Shown here piece by piece: positions 47,841 through 60,210 of a stretch of DNA of 64,000 nt (positions are counted from its first letter, which is position 1; every line of letters begins with the position of its first letter). Origin of the DNA: Archegozetes longisetosus (lineage: Eukaryota > Arthropoda > Arachnida > Sarcoptiformes > Trhypochthoniidae). The translations under genes and the position numbers were made by a program. Under the pieces are notes generated by a model. It saw only the letters and a program-made list of their open reading frames with translations, ran no database searches and was not told the DNA's origin. The stretch is from NCBI GenBank assembly GCA_018873245.2, contig JAEMBT020000008.1, positions 15,115,172 through 15,179,171 of the forward strand, given 5' to 3'.

Positions 47841-49394
47841 ATGTCGAACAATTCGAGTGAAAATCAGTCATCAAAAGGAATCACTTTTACGTTCAGCAGA
47901 AAATCCAAACAAAACATTAATTTAAATAAAAACAGGAGTGAATTAAATGAAAACAATAGCAACGCAACTGATTTTGTCACCTCTATTGACGACAATCAAA
48001 TTCAAAGTTCTGTTAAAGAGGTTAAGAAAAAAGAATTAGTGATACCACTCATCACAACTAACAGATACCGAGCTAACAATTTGAATAAACAACTGAAGAC
48101 TCAATCGACTGATAATAATAACAGTAATAATGCTACCAATGAAGAAAAACAAAGTAATGATAGTCTCGAAGAAATGGCCAAAAGAGAACTATTAAGAGAA
48201 GTGAATCAATGGAAAGAGACAAACCACAGTGAAACACAGTCGTCGCGAGTCATTCCAGTCATTGACTCTTTGATCCAGAATAGAGTTCCCAATGGTTTCG
48301 AATCGGACGATAATTTTGACGTTTCCTTAAGACCTGTTGAGCCAAATTTAGACGATTACGAAAGTGTTCCCGTCCATGAGTTTGGATTAGCGATGCTCAG
48401 AGGCATGGGTTGGAAAGAGGGGAGGCTATTGGAGGCAGGAATAAAGGGTAAGACAAATGAGTCGATAGTCACAATTTATTGTTTAGTTTTTAAACAAGTT
48501 ATTCAATTTATATTTATTTTCTATTATAGAGTCTATACTCCGATCGAGCCAAAGATAAGACCCAAAGGATTGGGTTTGGGCGCAGAATCATCTCTGAAGC
48601 AACAGATGACTAAAATATCTCAAAACATAGCCGAAGAAGACTTGCAGCTCAAAAAAGGAGCGTTTGTTTGTGTCGAGTTTGGTGCTCATAAGGGATCGTA
48701 TGCATTGATTGAAGACTTTGATGACGATATGTCAAGAGTTACGGTTAAACTCTCATTAAAAAAGGAATCGATTAAAATTCCAGTCGCTTTGCTTAGACTT
48801 GTCTCTAAGAAAGAATTCCAAACTGAAGGCAATGTCATCAATAAAGCAAAATATGAAGACTATAAGAAACAAGAAAAACAGAAGGAAAGCGAACGTAAGC
48901 ATTCGTCTCATTCTAAGGATAGACATGATAGAGACAAAAAACGAAGTCATAGTGATATGAAAACATCAGATTCTGTTGACAAACCTGAGAAACGGTCTGA
49001 AGATAAGAGTAAAGAAACGCATAAAAAGCATTCGACCCATAATTCATGGCTTGTGCCAAATCTAAAAGTGAGAATTATTGATAAAGGTTATAAAAATGGA
49101 AAGTACTATAAAGAAAAAGTTACCATAATTGATGTGCTGACTCCAACTAAATGTTGCTGTAAAACAGACGATAAAAAACTTTTAGATGATATCGATTATA
49201 AAATGTTAGAAACAGTAATTCCACGACACAACGCAAATGTTATGATCTTACATGGAAAATATAAGAAACAATTAGGAGTTATCGTAGATCGCGACAAAAG
49301 TCGAAGTCAAGCAAATGTACAACTTTTGAATGATAGACAAAAGATTCTAACTTTAAGTTATGATGAAATCTGTGAATTTATTGACGATATGTAA
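47841..49394 (+). CDS. GPKOW: G-patch and KOW domain spliceosomal protein (489 aa)
   Basis: Exons 47841-48447 and 48532-49394 join in phase 1. The N-terminus is Asn/Ser-rich. The G-patch starts VPVHEFGLAMLRGMGWKEG (near residue 178) and ends in RPKGLGLGAE, with the splice site inside it. Two KOW motifs follow: LKKGAFVCVEFGAHKGSYALIE and VMILHGKYKKQLGVIVDRD. A charged SR/RH-like linker (SERKHSSHSKDRHDRDKK) lies between them. GPKOW joins the catalytic spliceosome and contacts DHX16. The 84-nt intron has no stop and keeps frame, so a retained form would add 28 residues inside the G-patch. Confidence 0.93.
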   Translation: MSNNSSENQSSKGITFTFSRKSKQNINLNKNRSELNENNSNATDFVTSIDDNQIQSSVKEVKKKELVIPLITTNRYRANNLNKQLKTQSTDNNNSNNATNEEKQSNDSLEEMAKRELLREVNQWKETNHSETQSSRVIPVIDSLIQNRVPNGFESDDNFDVSLRPVEPNLDDYESVPVHEFGLAMLRGMGWKEGRLLEAGIKGKTNESIVTIYCLVFKQVIQFIFIFYYRVYTPIEPKIRPKGLGLGAESSLKQQMTKISQNIAEEDLQLKKGAFVCVEFGAHKGSYALIEDFDDDMSRVTVKLSLKKESIKIPVALLRLVSKKEFQTEGNVINKAKYEDYKKQEKQKESERKHSSHSKDRHDRDKKRSHSDMKTSDSVDKPEKRSEDKSKETHKKHSTHNSWLVPNLKVRIIDKGYKNGKYYKEKVTIIDVLTPTKCCCKTDDKKLLDDIDYKMLETVIPRHNANVMILHGKYKKQLGVIVDRDKSRSQANVQLLNDRQKILTLSYDEICEFIDDM

Positions 49395-51114
49395 ATGTTA
49401 TCTAATTCAATCATTCAATCATTAAATAATCATTATTTCACTCATTCTTTTTATAGAATAAAAGATAAAATGATTTCTAACTATAAATCAAATAGAATAG
49501 ATCTAAAGTGTCATCTAAAGAATTAGATGCTAAATGAGATGGTTAAGTATATCGAGTGTTGACTAAATTGCTTAAAGTTTATGGAAATCTGCTTTAAAAG
49601 CTTTATCAAGCCTAACAATCGTCTGAGAGGTGTTCCTGATTTCAAGTATCTTTTTTCTTATAAAACTATTGTGGTTTGCTATAAAATCGAAATCTACATG
49701 AATGAGCAAATCTCTTAACCAACATGTAATGATATCTAACAAAAAATCTATTGATTTTTAAAAGTTCAGATAGAATCGAATTTATTTGGTAATAAGTCCG
49801 AAGTGGATACGATTCCACTATCCTAACCCTGCCTGTAATGAACAATTCTGACGATTCATGACCTCTCAAGACCTTTTGTGACTTCTAAGGACCTCAAAGG
49901 GCGTGACCTAATCTAACCAAAAATAGCTTTAACCAACCCCCACGCGTATTATATATTGAGGCTCAATCCTAGAAAACAGCATATCTCAGGCAAAAAATAT
50001 AATGTATAAAATAATGCCAATCACCGACTTCGTGGCACTTTCTCGATAGGTTTAATGTGGACCCTCTTATCAGTTTTGGGGCACTAAAGGATTTTAATCT
50101 ATTTCACATATCATTCATAAAGGATTCAAATTTAAGCTCATAAACAGCTTTCTCTCAAATTGATGGATCATTGTGACCACTGCTTATTCTAATAACAAAC
50201 ATTTTCATTCAGTAATAGAGTAACAGATTTTCTCGATAAGTTTAATGCGACCCTCTTATCAGTTTTGACGAATCAGAAGATTAGCCATCAAACCAAATGT
50301 TACTGTAAATGATATACCAATACTTTTCAAAATTTTAAAACATTTTCTATACAAGTAGATTGAACTCATTGATAGAAAATGATAATGCTATTCAATGTAA
50401 ATAAGGTCTTAATCAAACTTTTATTTATTAGTCTTTGTATAGCTTTTTAAAAAATAAAATTAGTAGAAATGTAAAATATTTTATGAAATATATGCTAAAC
50501 ATAAGAAAAGTAATGTTTATGTTGAGATATAATATTAAACGAACTTATTGCATTTTTAGCAATAACTAAGAGATAAGTTTGAAAAAGTTTGTAAAAGCAA
50601 AAATCATGTTGTGGCTAAAGTTCAAAATGATTAAGAGTTCAGTTAATGATTGAAATTTTGTCAAGTCTTTTAGAAAGAAAGTTTTAATTTGTGCACTTAT
50701 TTGAGACAAGCTTTCATATGCATTACTTTCAACTTAAATCCTTTTTAGATTGTTCTCAAATTGAAAAAATTACTATAAAATAATGTTTTGCAAAATCAAA
50801 ATCGAAAGTTCAACACTAATCAACTTTAATGAGCATAAGTTTGAGGCCAAAGTTTTAGACAGGCACAAATAACGTTTTTATTAGCTATAATATTGACCGT
50901 AAGTTTTGGATTGTTTTAAATGAAAGTGAAGGCAAAGTAAAGGAGTGTTGGGCTCGAAGTGTTTGCATCACATTTATGTTGAACTGATTAACGAAAATAA
51001 ACAAATTAATATTTGACTTAATAAAACCTGAAATTACTTTTTGTAATCTGTTCACAACCCAATTGTGATTGAAAACAATAGTTTTTGTTTTAGTTTCTTA
51101 TAGACGAAGAAAAA
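49395..51114. other. 1.7-kb intergenic with a short direct repeat
   Basis: A ~40-bp unit TTTCTCGATARGTTTAATG...CCCTCTTATCAGTTTTG occurs at about 50038-50078 and again at about 50228-50267. No gene on either strand. Confidence 0.5.
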
Positions 51115-51700
51115 ATGACAGAAATTAGTCAAAACGAAAATAATGTGAGTATTATTTATGCAAAAAAGTGATGTTCAATATTTGAGAAATAAATTTGTTG
51201 TCATTTAAAGCTGGGCTTTGATTGGGATGTGGTCAATAAGTTGACTAAAGAAGTAGTGGAGACTGTAATCGGTGGCAATACTTACCAACACTCGAAAGTG
51301 AACAATTGGAGTAATGCTATTGTGGAACAAGTCTTACAACAATTGATTAAACTAAACAAATCATTCAAATACGTCGGTCTGTTGTCACTGTTTTCATAGC
51401 TATTACTAAATCTATGATTAATTATTAGATTTATTTTGAATTGAAATATGAAAAACTAATAGCAGAACAAACGAATGTATTGACATATTATTAACCAATT
51501 GATTGATTGATATACCGTTGCACTAAATACTAATGTATTTGCTATGAATAGTTTCATGTGTGATAATCCAGAAGAATGGTGCAGGTCTTAATACAGCGAC
51601 TTCTTGTTACTGGGACAATACGACTGACGGCCACTGCAATATTCGTTGGGAAAACAAAAGTATGCACTCTATTGTACAGGTGTTTGCGATTGCCATCTAA
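51115..51700 (+). CDS. DYNLT1: Dynein light chain Tctex-type 1 (114 aa)
   Basis: Exons 51115-51144, 51211-51376 and 51552-51700. [29 protein letters not shown] and [33 protein letters not shown] are nearly the animal consensus, ending QVFAIAI. It dimerises and binds dynein intermediate chain, linking cargo to the motor. Normal length is 113. The first coding exon is only 30 nt, encoding [10 protein letters not shown], and is the least certain part. Confidence 0.95.
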
Positions 51701-51865
51701 TGCTTCTATCAATTCATAAGTTTATGACATATAATAATTTCTATTTATATCAGATATATATTTAGTGTTAATCTTTTATGGATTAATGAATTTGTGTTAT
51801 AATAATTACAGTTATTTTTATCATACATTTGTTTTGTCTTTTGTTGTAATTGATACAAAAAATAG

Positions 51866-51905
51866 AGTCAATGTAACCTCAGTATGATGTGAGGTAACAT
51901 TGACT
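51866..51905. repeat. Intergenic hairpin between convergent genes
   Basis: AGTCAATGTAACCTCA and TGAGGTAACATTGACT form a 16-bp stem (one mismatch) with an 8-nt loop, midway between the stops of DYNLT1 and the chitin-binding gene. Confidence 0.75.
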
Positions 51906-51980
51906 TCACATATTTTCCAATAAGAAAATTAAACACTTTTCATAAACATGATCAAATCTCAATCAATCACATATTCTTTA

Positions 51981-54900
51981 TTATGGAAGATCAGTAGTAG
52001 TTATTGTGCGAATCACGAACTCGGTGGTAGTCGTTTTCGGTTTATTGCGCTTTTTGTTAGTTTTAGGTTTAGTTGAGTTAGATTTGATATCTGAAGAAAA
52101 GGCTTCTTTATTAAGTGGATAATAAATAGGTGAGTCTTCACACTTGACGTTATACCTGTTGGATAAGCAAAACAAAATGATCTAGCTTAATTCTAAAACA
52201 TTTTAAAGATAGTAAATCGTACCACCAATCGCATATCAGATACTCCTGACTAAAAATAGTTCCATTCGGACAAAGGAACGTGTGTTTACTCGCCCTTAAT
52301 TTTCCATTACAGCTGTGATACACTTGACAGCCCGCTTCCATATCTGAGTAAAATCCAGGATATATTTGATCTCTACAGTCGAAACTTGTCAGTGGAATCT
52401 TATCATAAGTTGGATAATCAACTCCTGGATTTCCGGGTACGTTCTGCGGCAAGTTGAATGCCTTTCCTGATGGCAAAAAGCCGAAATTTCCGGGTATTTG
52501 TGGTGCGCCCGGAGGTCGAGGTCCTGTGATGGTTTCGTTATCTGATACTGAAGTTCTATTTTTGGATTTAATTAACTTCAATGAATTGCTATCAAAATCC
52601 GTTCGCGTCGAGTTGTCCAATGAAATCAACTCATAGTCAGGTTCTGTCACTTCGGACATTGGAGTTGTAGTTGTAGTCATTTTTGATGTCGTAAAAGTTG
52701 TTGGAATAGTTGTCGTGGTTGTCGGTCTTTGCGTCGTAATTCTTTGAGTTGTCGGCCTTAGAGTAGTAGGTCTCAAAGTAGTAGGTTTTAGAGTAGTAGG
52801 TCTTAAAGTCGTAGGTCTTAGTGTCGTAGGTCTTAGCGTTGTAGGTCTTAGCGTTGTAGGTCTTAGCGTTGTAGGTCTCAGTGTTGTAGGTCTTAGTGTT
52901 GTAGGTATTATAGTAGTAGGCCTTTGCGTTGTTATTCTTTGTGTTGTAGTCTCTGTAGTCTCTGTAGCCTCTGTAGTTGTTGTGATAGAATTCTGTATCA
53001 AATTTCTTCTTATATTAGCTCTTCCATTAACAGAGTTGGATTTCCTTAAAGTTGGTTTTCTCCTGGTTGTCGTCTCAGGTATTGTGAATGTCGTGCTTTC
53101 GGTGTTTTCTTCTGTAAACTCTGTTGTTGGTGATTCTGTTGTTGTCGTCGTCATTGCTGTTATTGTAGTTACTGGTGTCGTAAATCTCCTGTTAATTCGT
53201 TGTCTCGTCTGAAGATTGAGAGTCACAGTATCGGCTGTCGGAGGACTCAGTTTAAAGTGAGTCGTAATGTTTTGTTTCTTATTATTTTGCAAAAGAGGCA
53301 ACACTTTCGGGCGAAACACTGATTCAGGTGAGAAGGTAGATGTGGCAGGAGCTATATCGTCATCGAATACAACAGAACTGATTGTCGAAGGCTCTGCTTT
53401 GGTCTCTGTTGTTTCCTTTTTAAGGGCTTGCGTACGACTTGTTTGAGACAATTTACTCGGTGTTGTCATGCGATTTACGGGTACTTCAGTTTCATTTCTT
53501 TCTATTAAGTCATTAAACAGTGAAGCTAATTAATGAAATTTAGTCATATGATTCCTATTCTTGAATCTATAGTTAGCTTGTGGTTATGTATCAAACTTTT
53601 TACATATAAATAAATATGAGAGATCACCCAAATAATTACTTAGGAGTTTGAGAAAAGTTATTCAACAGATTTTCAATTATCTTCTGCTATTTTAAAGTCT
53701 TAATTAGATTATATATTTAGTCTTTTTACATTGAATGCAAAAGCAAATTAAGTTTGTTTACTTGGAATCCGGTATTATCATAGTATCACCAGAATAAACA
53801 TAGTATTCTAAAATGTTTGAATCGCTTAAAGGGTTTAGTTTGGCACTGAATGATACACTTGAATAATTAGAGTATTCATAAATCTATTTTAATCTGAATG
53901 AAATTCCATTCAAATGAAACTGACTCTTGAAAAAATTTTCAAATTTGAATGCATTTACACGCTATAAATTTAGTTGAGATTGTGTTAAAATTCTCATAAA
54001 TAGATTATAATTATTCAAGAGCTGAAAATAACTTAGTTTTAATTAGCAATAACTTTGGAGAGAACATTTGTGTTTGATTTATGATTCGAGTAAGTAATAT
54101 GCCTATAGCACACAATTTGATAACTTGAGTTCACCTCAACAATACGCATAATGTTTAGGAACAATTCCACTGTAAGCATAGTTCATCTAACAACTTAAAA
54201 TCATAGCTTTCTATATTCGATATTCTAAGCACAGCCTTCTTCAAGACAAACAACATGATCAAAACTTGAAGATCAATTTACATAATAATAAAGCCTGTTT
54301 ATAAAATTATCGTCAATGATAGCTAACTAAGAAATTATAGGATTGCAAGAGCTATGATTTAAGTTTGAAAGATCTATAGACCAATAATTTAGCAATTCTT
54401 ACCATTAACTACTTTGAGAGGTTGTGATTTGAAAGATCTGATACGATTAGGACTGAAGAACTGAGCCCTTAGAGTTCTGCGATCAAGATTTTCACCATCA
54501 TCATGATCTTCGATCACAATAATACCTGTTTTGTCATCTAAATTTGATGGCAATGGAATGACGATACTCTAGAAGCGTTTAAAGAATGCGAACTACTTAT
54601 ACGAAAACTAATTAGAAAATTATAGGATTACCTGAACTGATTGCTTATTACCCGAACTTCTGGTAATAGGAAACGTTATAGTAAACGGTTTGGACTGTGG
54701 CTCTTCATCATAAGTGATGAAAGATGAAGTGAGAGACTCCTGAGCTTTCAGATTAGACAAAACTTTATTAGATTGTGTTGTTCTCTGCTTTGAATCATTT
54801 GGTGGCTGTAATCCAATTATTGCGATTTCGGCTTCACTTAACTCCTTTGGGCGATCATTCAGTTGTTGTGATGATAAACTTGAAGCAGAAAGAGTAAAAG

Positions 54901-55015
54901 TTGTACCTAATATTGGGATTATTGAGTGAATAAGTTTGGTAAACAATTGAAGAGAGCAGTAAATAACTTATTAGAGTTGACGTTAACACTTACATAGAAA
55001 CAGAAGAAAATGCAT
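51981..55015 (-). CDS. Secreted mucin-like protein with one C-terminal chitin-binding domain (646 aa)
   Basis: Five minus-strand exons: 55015-54994, 54906-54632, 54568-54403, 53525-52223 and 52155-51981; phases close. The 22-nt first exon plus the start of exon 2 encode the signal peptide (MHFLLFLCTTFTLSASS). The middle is Thr/Ser/Pro-rich, with about ten TTLRP repeats, and probably heavily O-glycosylated. Near residues 535-595 a CBM14/peritrophin-A domain reads FDC..QIYPGFYSDMEAGCQVYHSC...FLCPNGTIFSQEYLICDWWYNVKC, with six Cys; the CDWW/YNVKC junction is spliced. This single-domain type resembles CPAP1 cuticle proteins, so an extracellular cuticle matrix role is likely. Confidence 0.88.
52725..52935 (-). 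repeat. 15-bp coding minisatellite (TTLRP repeats)
   Basis: On the plus strand units like GTAGGTCTTAGCGTT repeat in tandem about twelve times with small changes. The encoded pentapeptide is TTLRP, with TTKRP/TTQRP-like variants at the edges. Likely length-polymorphic. Confidence 0.9.
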
Positions 55016-56830
55016 TCTTTAAAACAATGAATAAATAGCATAAGTGTAAGAATAGGTAATCCTGACTGATTCGTAATCCACACTGATTCGCGATCCTCAC
55101 CGATTCGTTTAGTAAATCAAGTGATAAAAGTGGTTGCTTTTGAATAAAGTCCCTTTTTATTAGATAAGCCTCCGATTCTTCAAACTAGGAAATGGGTCTC
55201 TAGGTCACTACCCATCAAACAACGCAACAACAGATGATCGCTCAATCAGATGATCAAATGGCTGTTTTCGTTCTTCTTTTCACTCGCTATATAATGACTT
55301 AGCGAAGAAAGAGAGATTCAACAACAGTCCCGTCTAATATCAGATCCTATCCAGAGAGTGGCTAACCGTTTAGATGCGAGGGTATGGCTTATATCAGTGA
55401 AGTGGTCCCGATTTCATATCATTTATTCGATTCAGTATAGATTGTCTTAATGCCGATGCTTTGAAAAGTTGGGCTTTTCAAATGATTGAGCGAATCAGTT
55501 AAATACCACTAATTATATACGAATACAATTCAATTGAAATATTTACTTGAATTGATTTGAATTTGAAAGCCTGTTTCTAAGAGCAATTTGGTTTTTCATT
55601 TCGGTTTTTAACGCTAACGAATTTTCAATAAGATTTTGTTTGAATTGGAGAAATTGCTATCAATTTTCTCTTTCCATCAACAAATGCAACAAAAATATCT
55701 GATTTGAAACTAATATTTTAGACAAGCTTTTATGTTTAGCTCAAAGAGAATATAACAAATACCTAATTCTAGTTTTTCGAGTAAATTCAATAATTGAAAT
55801 GTTCCCATAATAGAAATTAAATATAGGACTGAATGTATCGGACATCACTTTCAAACCTATATCACTGATGACTTGAAATTAAGTGCTTTTCATCCATTCA
55901 ATCATTCAAATAACTATCAATTAATATGACTGGGATTAAAGTTTAGCTCAATTGAAGTTTCAAAAGTAATTGTACGGCCAAAGGCAGAGCTAATGAATGA
56001 AAAAGTTTAAAAGATTGCAGGTTTGGTGAGGTATGTCTAAAAATAGTTGGACTTGTTAGTCAAACCTAAAATAAATGTAATGAAGAGTGAAACTAATTGA
56101 TTTGAATATGAAAGCCATGCAAATGGCAAGTTAGCGCAGTTGAAATATACGTGCATAGACTCTCATGTAGTAAAATAGACTTTTATTTATTATCCAATTT
56201 CTACTTATAACATGTTTGCTGTGCGTTAACACATGTTTATGTTTGCATTTATTAGCATTGGTGTCAACGATAAAAAAGATGAATAAAATAACAAATACAT
56301 TATTTCAATTAAGCCGCTTATAGTATAGTTAACGCCCAACAGTAAAGCAATTACTCGATTTTGAATGTTTATTAAACTTCATTGATTACTTAGAATCTTC
56401 ACTTTCAAGTTAGAATTGAATTTATAATCAAAGTTTGTTTGAAAGGCTCATTTCAATTCAACTTCCGTAAAGTGTAGACAGGAGTAGTTTTTGGGTTAAT
56501 TGCACCGTAAAACCTAACCAATTGTTATTTGTATCAGAGAATAATGTACTTAAAACTCACCTCAACATTTCAAGTCTTCAAATAAGAAATTTTTCATCAA
56601 TCGAATTGAGCAAAAATGAGAACGAGAACAGAAGAGGTCATTGCAAAACAATCGAAATCGACAGAACTCTTTATACTAATGTGTATCAAATGTACGTCTA
56701 ATTTATTTGATAAAAAGGATTCATTTGATTAAATAATTTCTGAAGGCATTATTGGAAAGAAAGAATGCGTCAAAATGTGTTTCAATCTTATTTATTGTGT
56801 TATCATAATATGATATAACATAATATATGT
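55016..56830. other. 1.8-kb intergenic upstream of the chitin-binding gene
   Basis: Just upstream of the start, about 55056-55106, three imperfect tandem copies of an ~18-bp unit (CTGATTCG.AATCC type) occur. Nothing else is recognised. Confidence 0.45.
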
Positions 56831-57323
56831 TTATTGATTAGTATTGGGACCGCGACGTCGACCGAAAGATTGGACCACATTTACAAATCTACGATTGTAT
56901 TGCATTCGGCGCTTAGCTCTTCCGGTTTTCTTCTTCTTTTTCTCTATTTTTTCGACTTTAGGCGTTTGTCCCTTTACTTTTCCGGCACGTGCTAACGATC
57001 CGTGAACTTTACCTCCTCGCAGTCGTACACAAACGTCAACGAAATCTCCGTCTTTCAAGTCGGACACTGAAACAGGTTGGTCGTCATCAAGTGGTCGACC
57101 GTTACAATAGAGAACTTGATCTTCATTTGAAATATTTTCAGCTTGCTCAATGAACAGCTAGATACAAATCAAGTTAATAGAATGAGACAAATGTTGATTG
57201 AGTTGAATAGATTAATATTTATAATTAAGATAAGCGGTAATTGATTACCTTGAAAGCAAAGATATCATCAGTTTGCGAGACTTCGTAGAAGTGAGTCTGT
57301 TGTGAGCGCAAGTAGACATGCAT
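56831..57323 (-). CDS. FAU: FAU: ubiquitin-like/ribosomal protein S30 (eS30) fusion (133 aa)
   Basis: Coding exons 57323-57249 and 57157-56831 join in phase 0. Residues 1-75 are the ubiquitin-like FUBI part ([15 protein letters not shown]...) ending RLRGG, followed by eS30: [38 protein letters not shown]. Cleavage after GG would release eS30 for the 40S subunit. The length of 133 aa is identical to vertebrate FAU. The RLRGG ending is closer to true ubiquitin than the usual LGG ending of FUBI. A 3' acceptor (TTTTGTTTAG) 9 nt before the ATG shows that the 5' UTR is spliced. Confidence 0.97.
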
Positions 57324-57332
57324 TTTCAAATA

Positions 57333-60167
57333 CTAAACAAAAATACAATCAACTATTAATACCATAAAGACATTTGAGTAAGATAGCATTTATACAATCT
57401 AAACATGTCAGTTAATATCATAATTGTTTTTGAATCTCACATCAAATAAGTTTACGTAAAAATACTATCACATCATTTCGATTGTCTTCAATGAGAGCAA
57501 CGAAAAAAATGTCTTTTCACAAGTGATAACTACCAGCTTAGAATTAGTTCAAGATCATTGTCATCTTCAAGTAGTGGTTAAGGGATTGAGAGACAAACAA
57601 ACAATTTTAAGAGTCAATAATTGATTAGTTTATAAGGAATAAAGCAGCAGTTCAAGAGAGGGATTTTTATGTATTATGTTTTAGTTACAATTTATGACTA
57701 ATTTGCAACATAGAACAGGAAGTGTTTGCAGATCAAAATAAATAAATAAATAGTTATCTTAATGGGGTACAACTTTCTATTTCCAATTCAAAAGAAATAA
57801 TTTGCAATCAGAGGTTCTCCAACAGAGAAAACATTAATCAAATAAAAAGAAATTCAATAAGAATTGATAGAAGAATTAAGAGTCAAATTATAAATTAGTC
57901 GGAAAGCGACTAACAACAGAGCACTACATTTTTGAGCGATAAGTTAATATATAATTAATTTGTTACGTCGTTTGGCAGTTTCAATAATGGGAATCAACTC
58001 TTATGAGTATTTGATAACTACAACAGAGTTGAACATATCATTTGTAGTGTTTGATAAAATTGAGACATAACTCAAGTGAATTCTCAACACAATTAAGAAA
58101 TGACTATTTGAATAACGAATGGTAAAAGTGGTTTGAGGTTGGTGAAGCAATTTGTGTTTTTGTTTTGTGAATTGGAGTTTATTTTTTGCAAAAAGGAAAA
58201 AAGCAGAACAATTTGAGATATGTGTTAAGGCATCTATTTTTCGAGACAATCCTTTATAGAAGTAATAAACAGTAGTTATCTATTAATACACATGACATGT
58301 CATGTAAACCACATTAGAAGTCGTGATCTCTATTTTAAAAACAACTTTCGTTGTGTGATATTGAGGAGAGAAATGCAATATTACAAACAATATAAAGTTA
58401 TTTATAACAGAAAGGTGTCTAATATGAGAGGTCTATTATCTATTGTTTATAGTTCACCACATTATCATATGCTATGCCAAAAGCACTCCACTTATAATAA
58501 GCTAACTTTTCAAATGAACTCATTTGGCCGAGAGAGAGAAGCATTAAAAAACGTTAACAACTGAACAAAAGTTATAATAAGAATTGATAATTCATAGAAG
58601 AGAAAAAAGTTAAAGAAAAAGTGGTTCAGTTATATGGAACGGAAAAGTATAATATAATAGTTGGTTCAGTATTGCGAGCTAGATATATATTCAACAACAT
58701 TATGCTAAACGTATTATAATTATAAGTTTGCTTTTATTTATTGTTCTTAATCATATATTGGAGAGAAAGTGAGCTATTTTCGATACGATGTGGGCTCCGT
58801 ATAATCCTTATTCAATCTCCTTCTAAAACCAATCCTTTCTATAACTTCCTATTAAATCAATTTACAACTTTCTCATCATTTACATAATAAATCGCTTTTT
58901 GGTAAATGTGATGGCCTCAAGAAATGCTTTTTGGTTTTAGTAACACTTAGAATGCGCGTAAAACAAATGGTTTACAAAATAAGGAGTTGTGATTAACCAC
59001 AGAATTCAATTTCTATCAAGATAAACACTTTAAATTAAATTTATAATTAAGAGACTGAATAAATTAAGCTCATTTAGTAATTAAGGGCAAAATCAATTGA
59101 AACAAATGAGCAAAGAAAATGTTGAAAATCTCAATGTGGTTATAGCACAGGCATGACTAGAGTTGATAGTTTAGTAAAACTAATATCTTTGAGGATAATT
59201 GGGCGCACACTTTAGTTCAACTCAACACTTTCACGAGAAATTAATTGGATTAATTCAATTCAATCATGTATAACGAAATACGTGCACCCAAAATTACAAC
59301 CAAGCATTTTGTCTTCATTTAAGTGAACATTTTTCTCCTCATTCAACTAAATTATAAAATTGTGTTCATTAAGACTAAGATTGAGAGCAAACAATATGTT
59401 AATTAACTTTGTTTTGATTCATCAATATTCAAACAATTGAATCGCAATCTTAGTCTGACATGTGACTGATAGTTAGAAATATATTGATGTTTTACAGATG
59501 TACATTGATGAAAGTGCAATTAATTACTAAGTCTATAGTTAATGTAAATGTGAGCGTTAATTCATTGTAATTGTCGAGCTTTAATATAAAGTTAACTCAA
59601 TTCTCAATAATGTGCTTTTGTTAGAGATATCAAATTTGATTATTACAACTGTTCTAAACTGACAACAAAAACAATTTAATTTGACCAACAAGATAATCAG
59701 TGATTCAATTGTAAAAACGTTTCAGTCAATCAAAAGATGACATCATTTGATACAATCATTACGTCATAAACGTAAAAGCATTGACTTTTACTTGAATGAG
59801 TTCAGTTTGGATTCAAGTGTAGCTCAAATTGAGCCAACACCATTTCAGTCAGATTCATTCTGAAAAATTGCGTTAAGCACTCTAAAAAATTTAGAATTAA
59901 ATGAAAAATGAAACAAAAACTAATAAAACAAAACTGTTCACAATTGGGTACGATTAGAGGTGGCGCTAACCAGCGCTTATTCGTTGAATGTTCAATCACA
60001 TTCTGCAAACATTGACCAAACATTTTCAATTATAATTAAATGCCTCAATAATTCACATAATCTATCGATAATCAAGAATCTCGTACTACTCATTTACTTA
60101 ATTATTCAAAAAATATAACAATTAAATGATTAGAATTGCGAGAAAATGTCAAATAAAATATTCTTAC
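57333..60167 (-). other. Probable 2.8-kb 5' UTR intron of FAU
   Basis: Bounded by acceptor TTTTGTTTAG at 57342-57333 and a donor GAG|GTAAGA at 60168/60167 on the minus strand. It contains no recognised gene; open frames inside (for example 58292-58564) have no motifs. By far the longest candidate intron in the window. Confidence 0.45.
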
Positions 60168-60210
60168 CTCTCGTTATGGCGAACACGAGTTATCGATCAA
60201 AGGAAAAGGA
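60168..60210 (-). other. Candidate non-coding first exon of FAU with TOP-like start
   Basis: Minus strand: a pyrimidine run TCCTTTTCCTTT (60211-60200) precedes a short exon ending GAGAG|GTAAGA at 60168. A 5' terminal oligopyrimidine tract is the hallmark of ribosomal protein mRNAs. Assignment to FAU rests on orientation, the spare acceptor next to the FAU ATG, and lack of another gene between. Confidence 0.45.

Noticed and set aside
48448-48531. Uninterrupted single-exon GPKOW
   Set aside because: The extra 28 residues are hydrophobic and break the conserved G-patch; GT and AG ends and phase support an intron.
54907-54946. Start of the chitin-binding gene at 54946
   Set aside because: It is a TTG codon, followed by a splice acceptor at 54907; a 22-nt ATG exon at 55015-54994 joins in frame and completes a signal peptide.
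58001-58564. Open frames inside the putative FAU intron
   Set aside because: No conserved motif, no signal peptide, and AT-driven composition.
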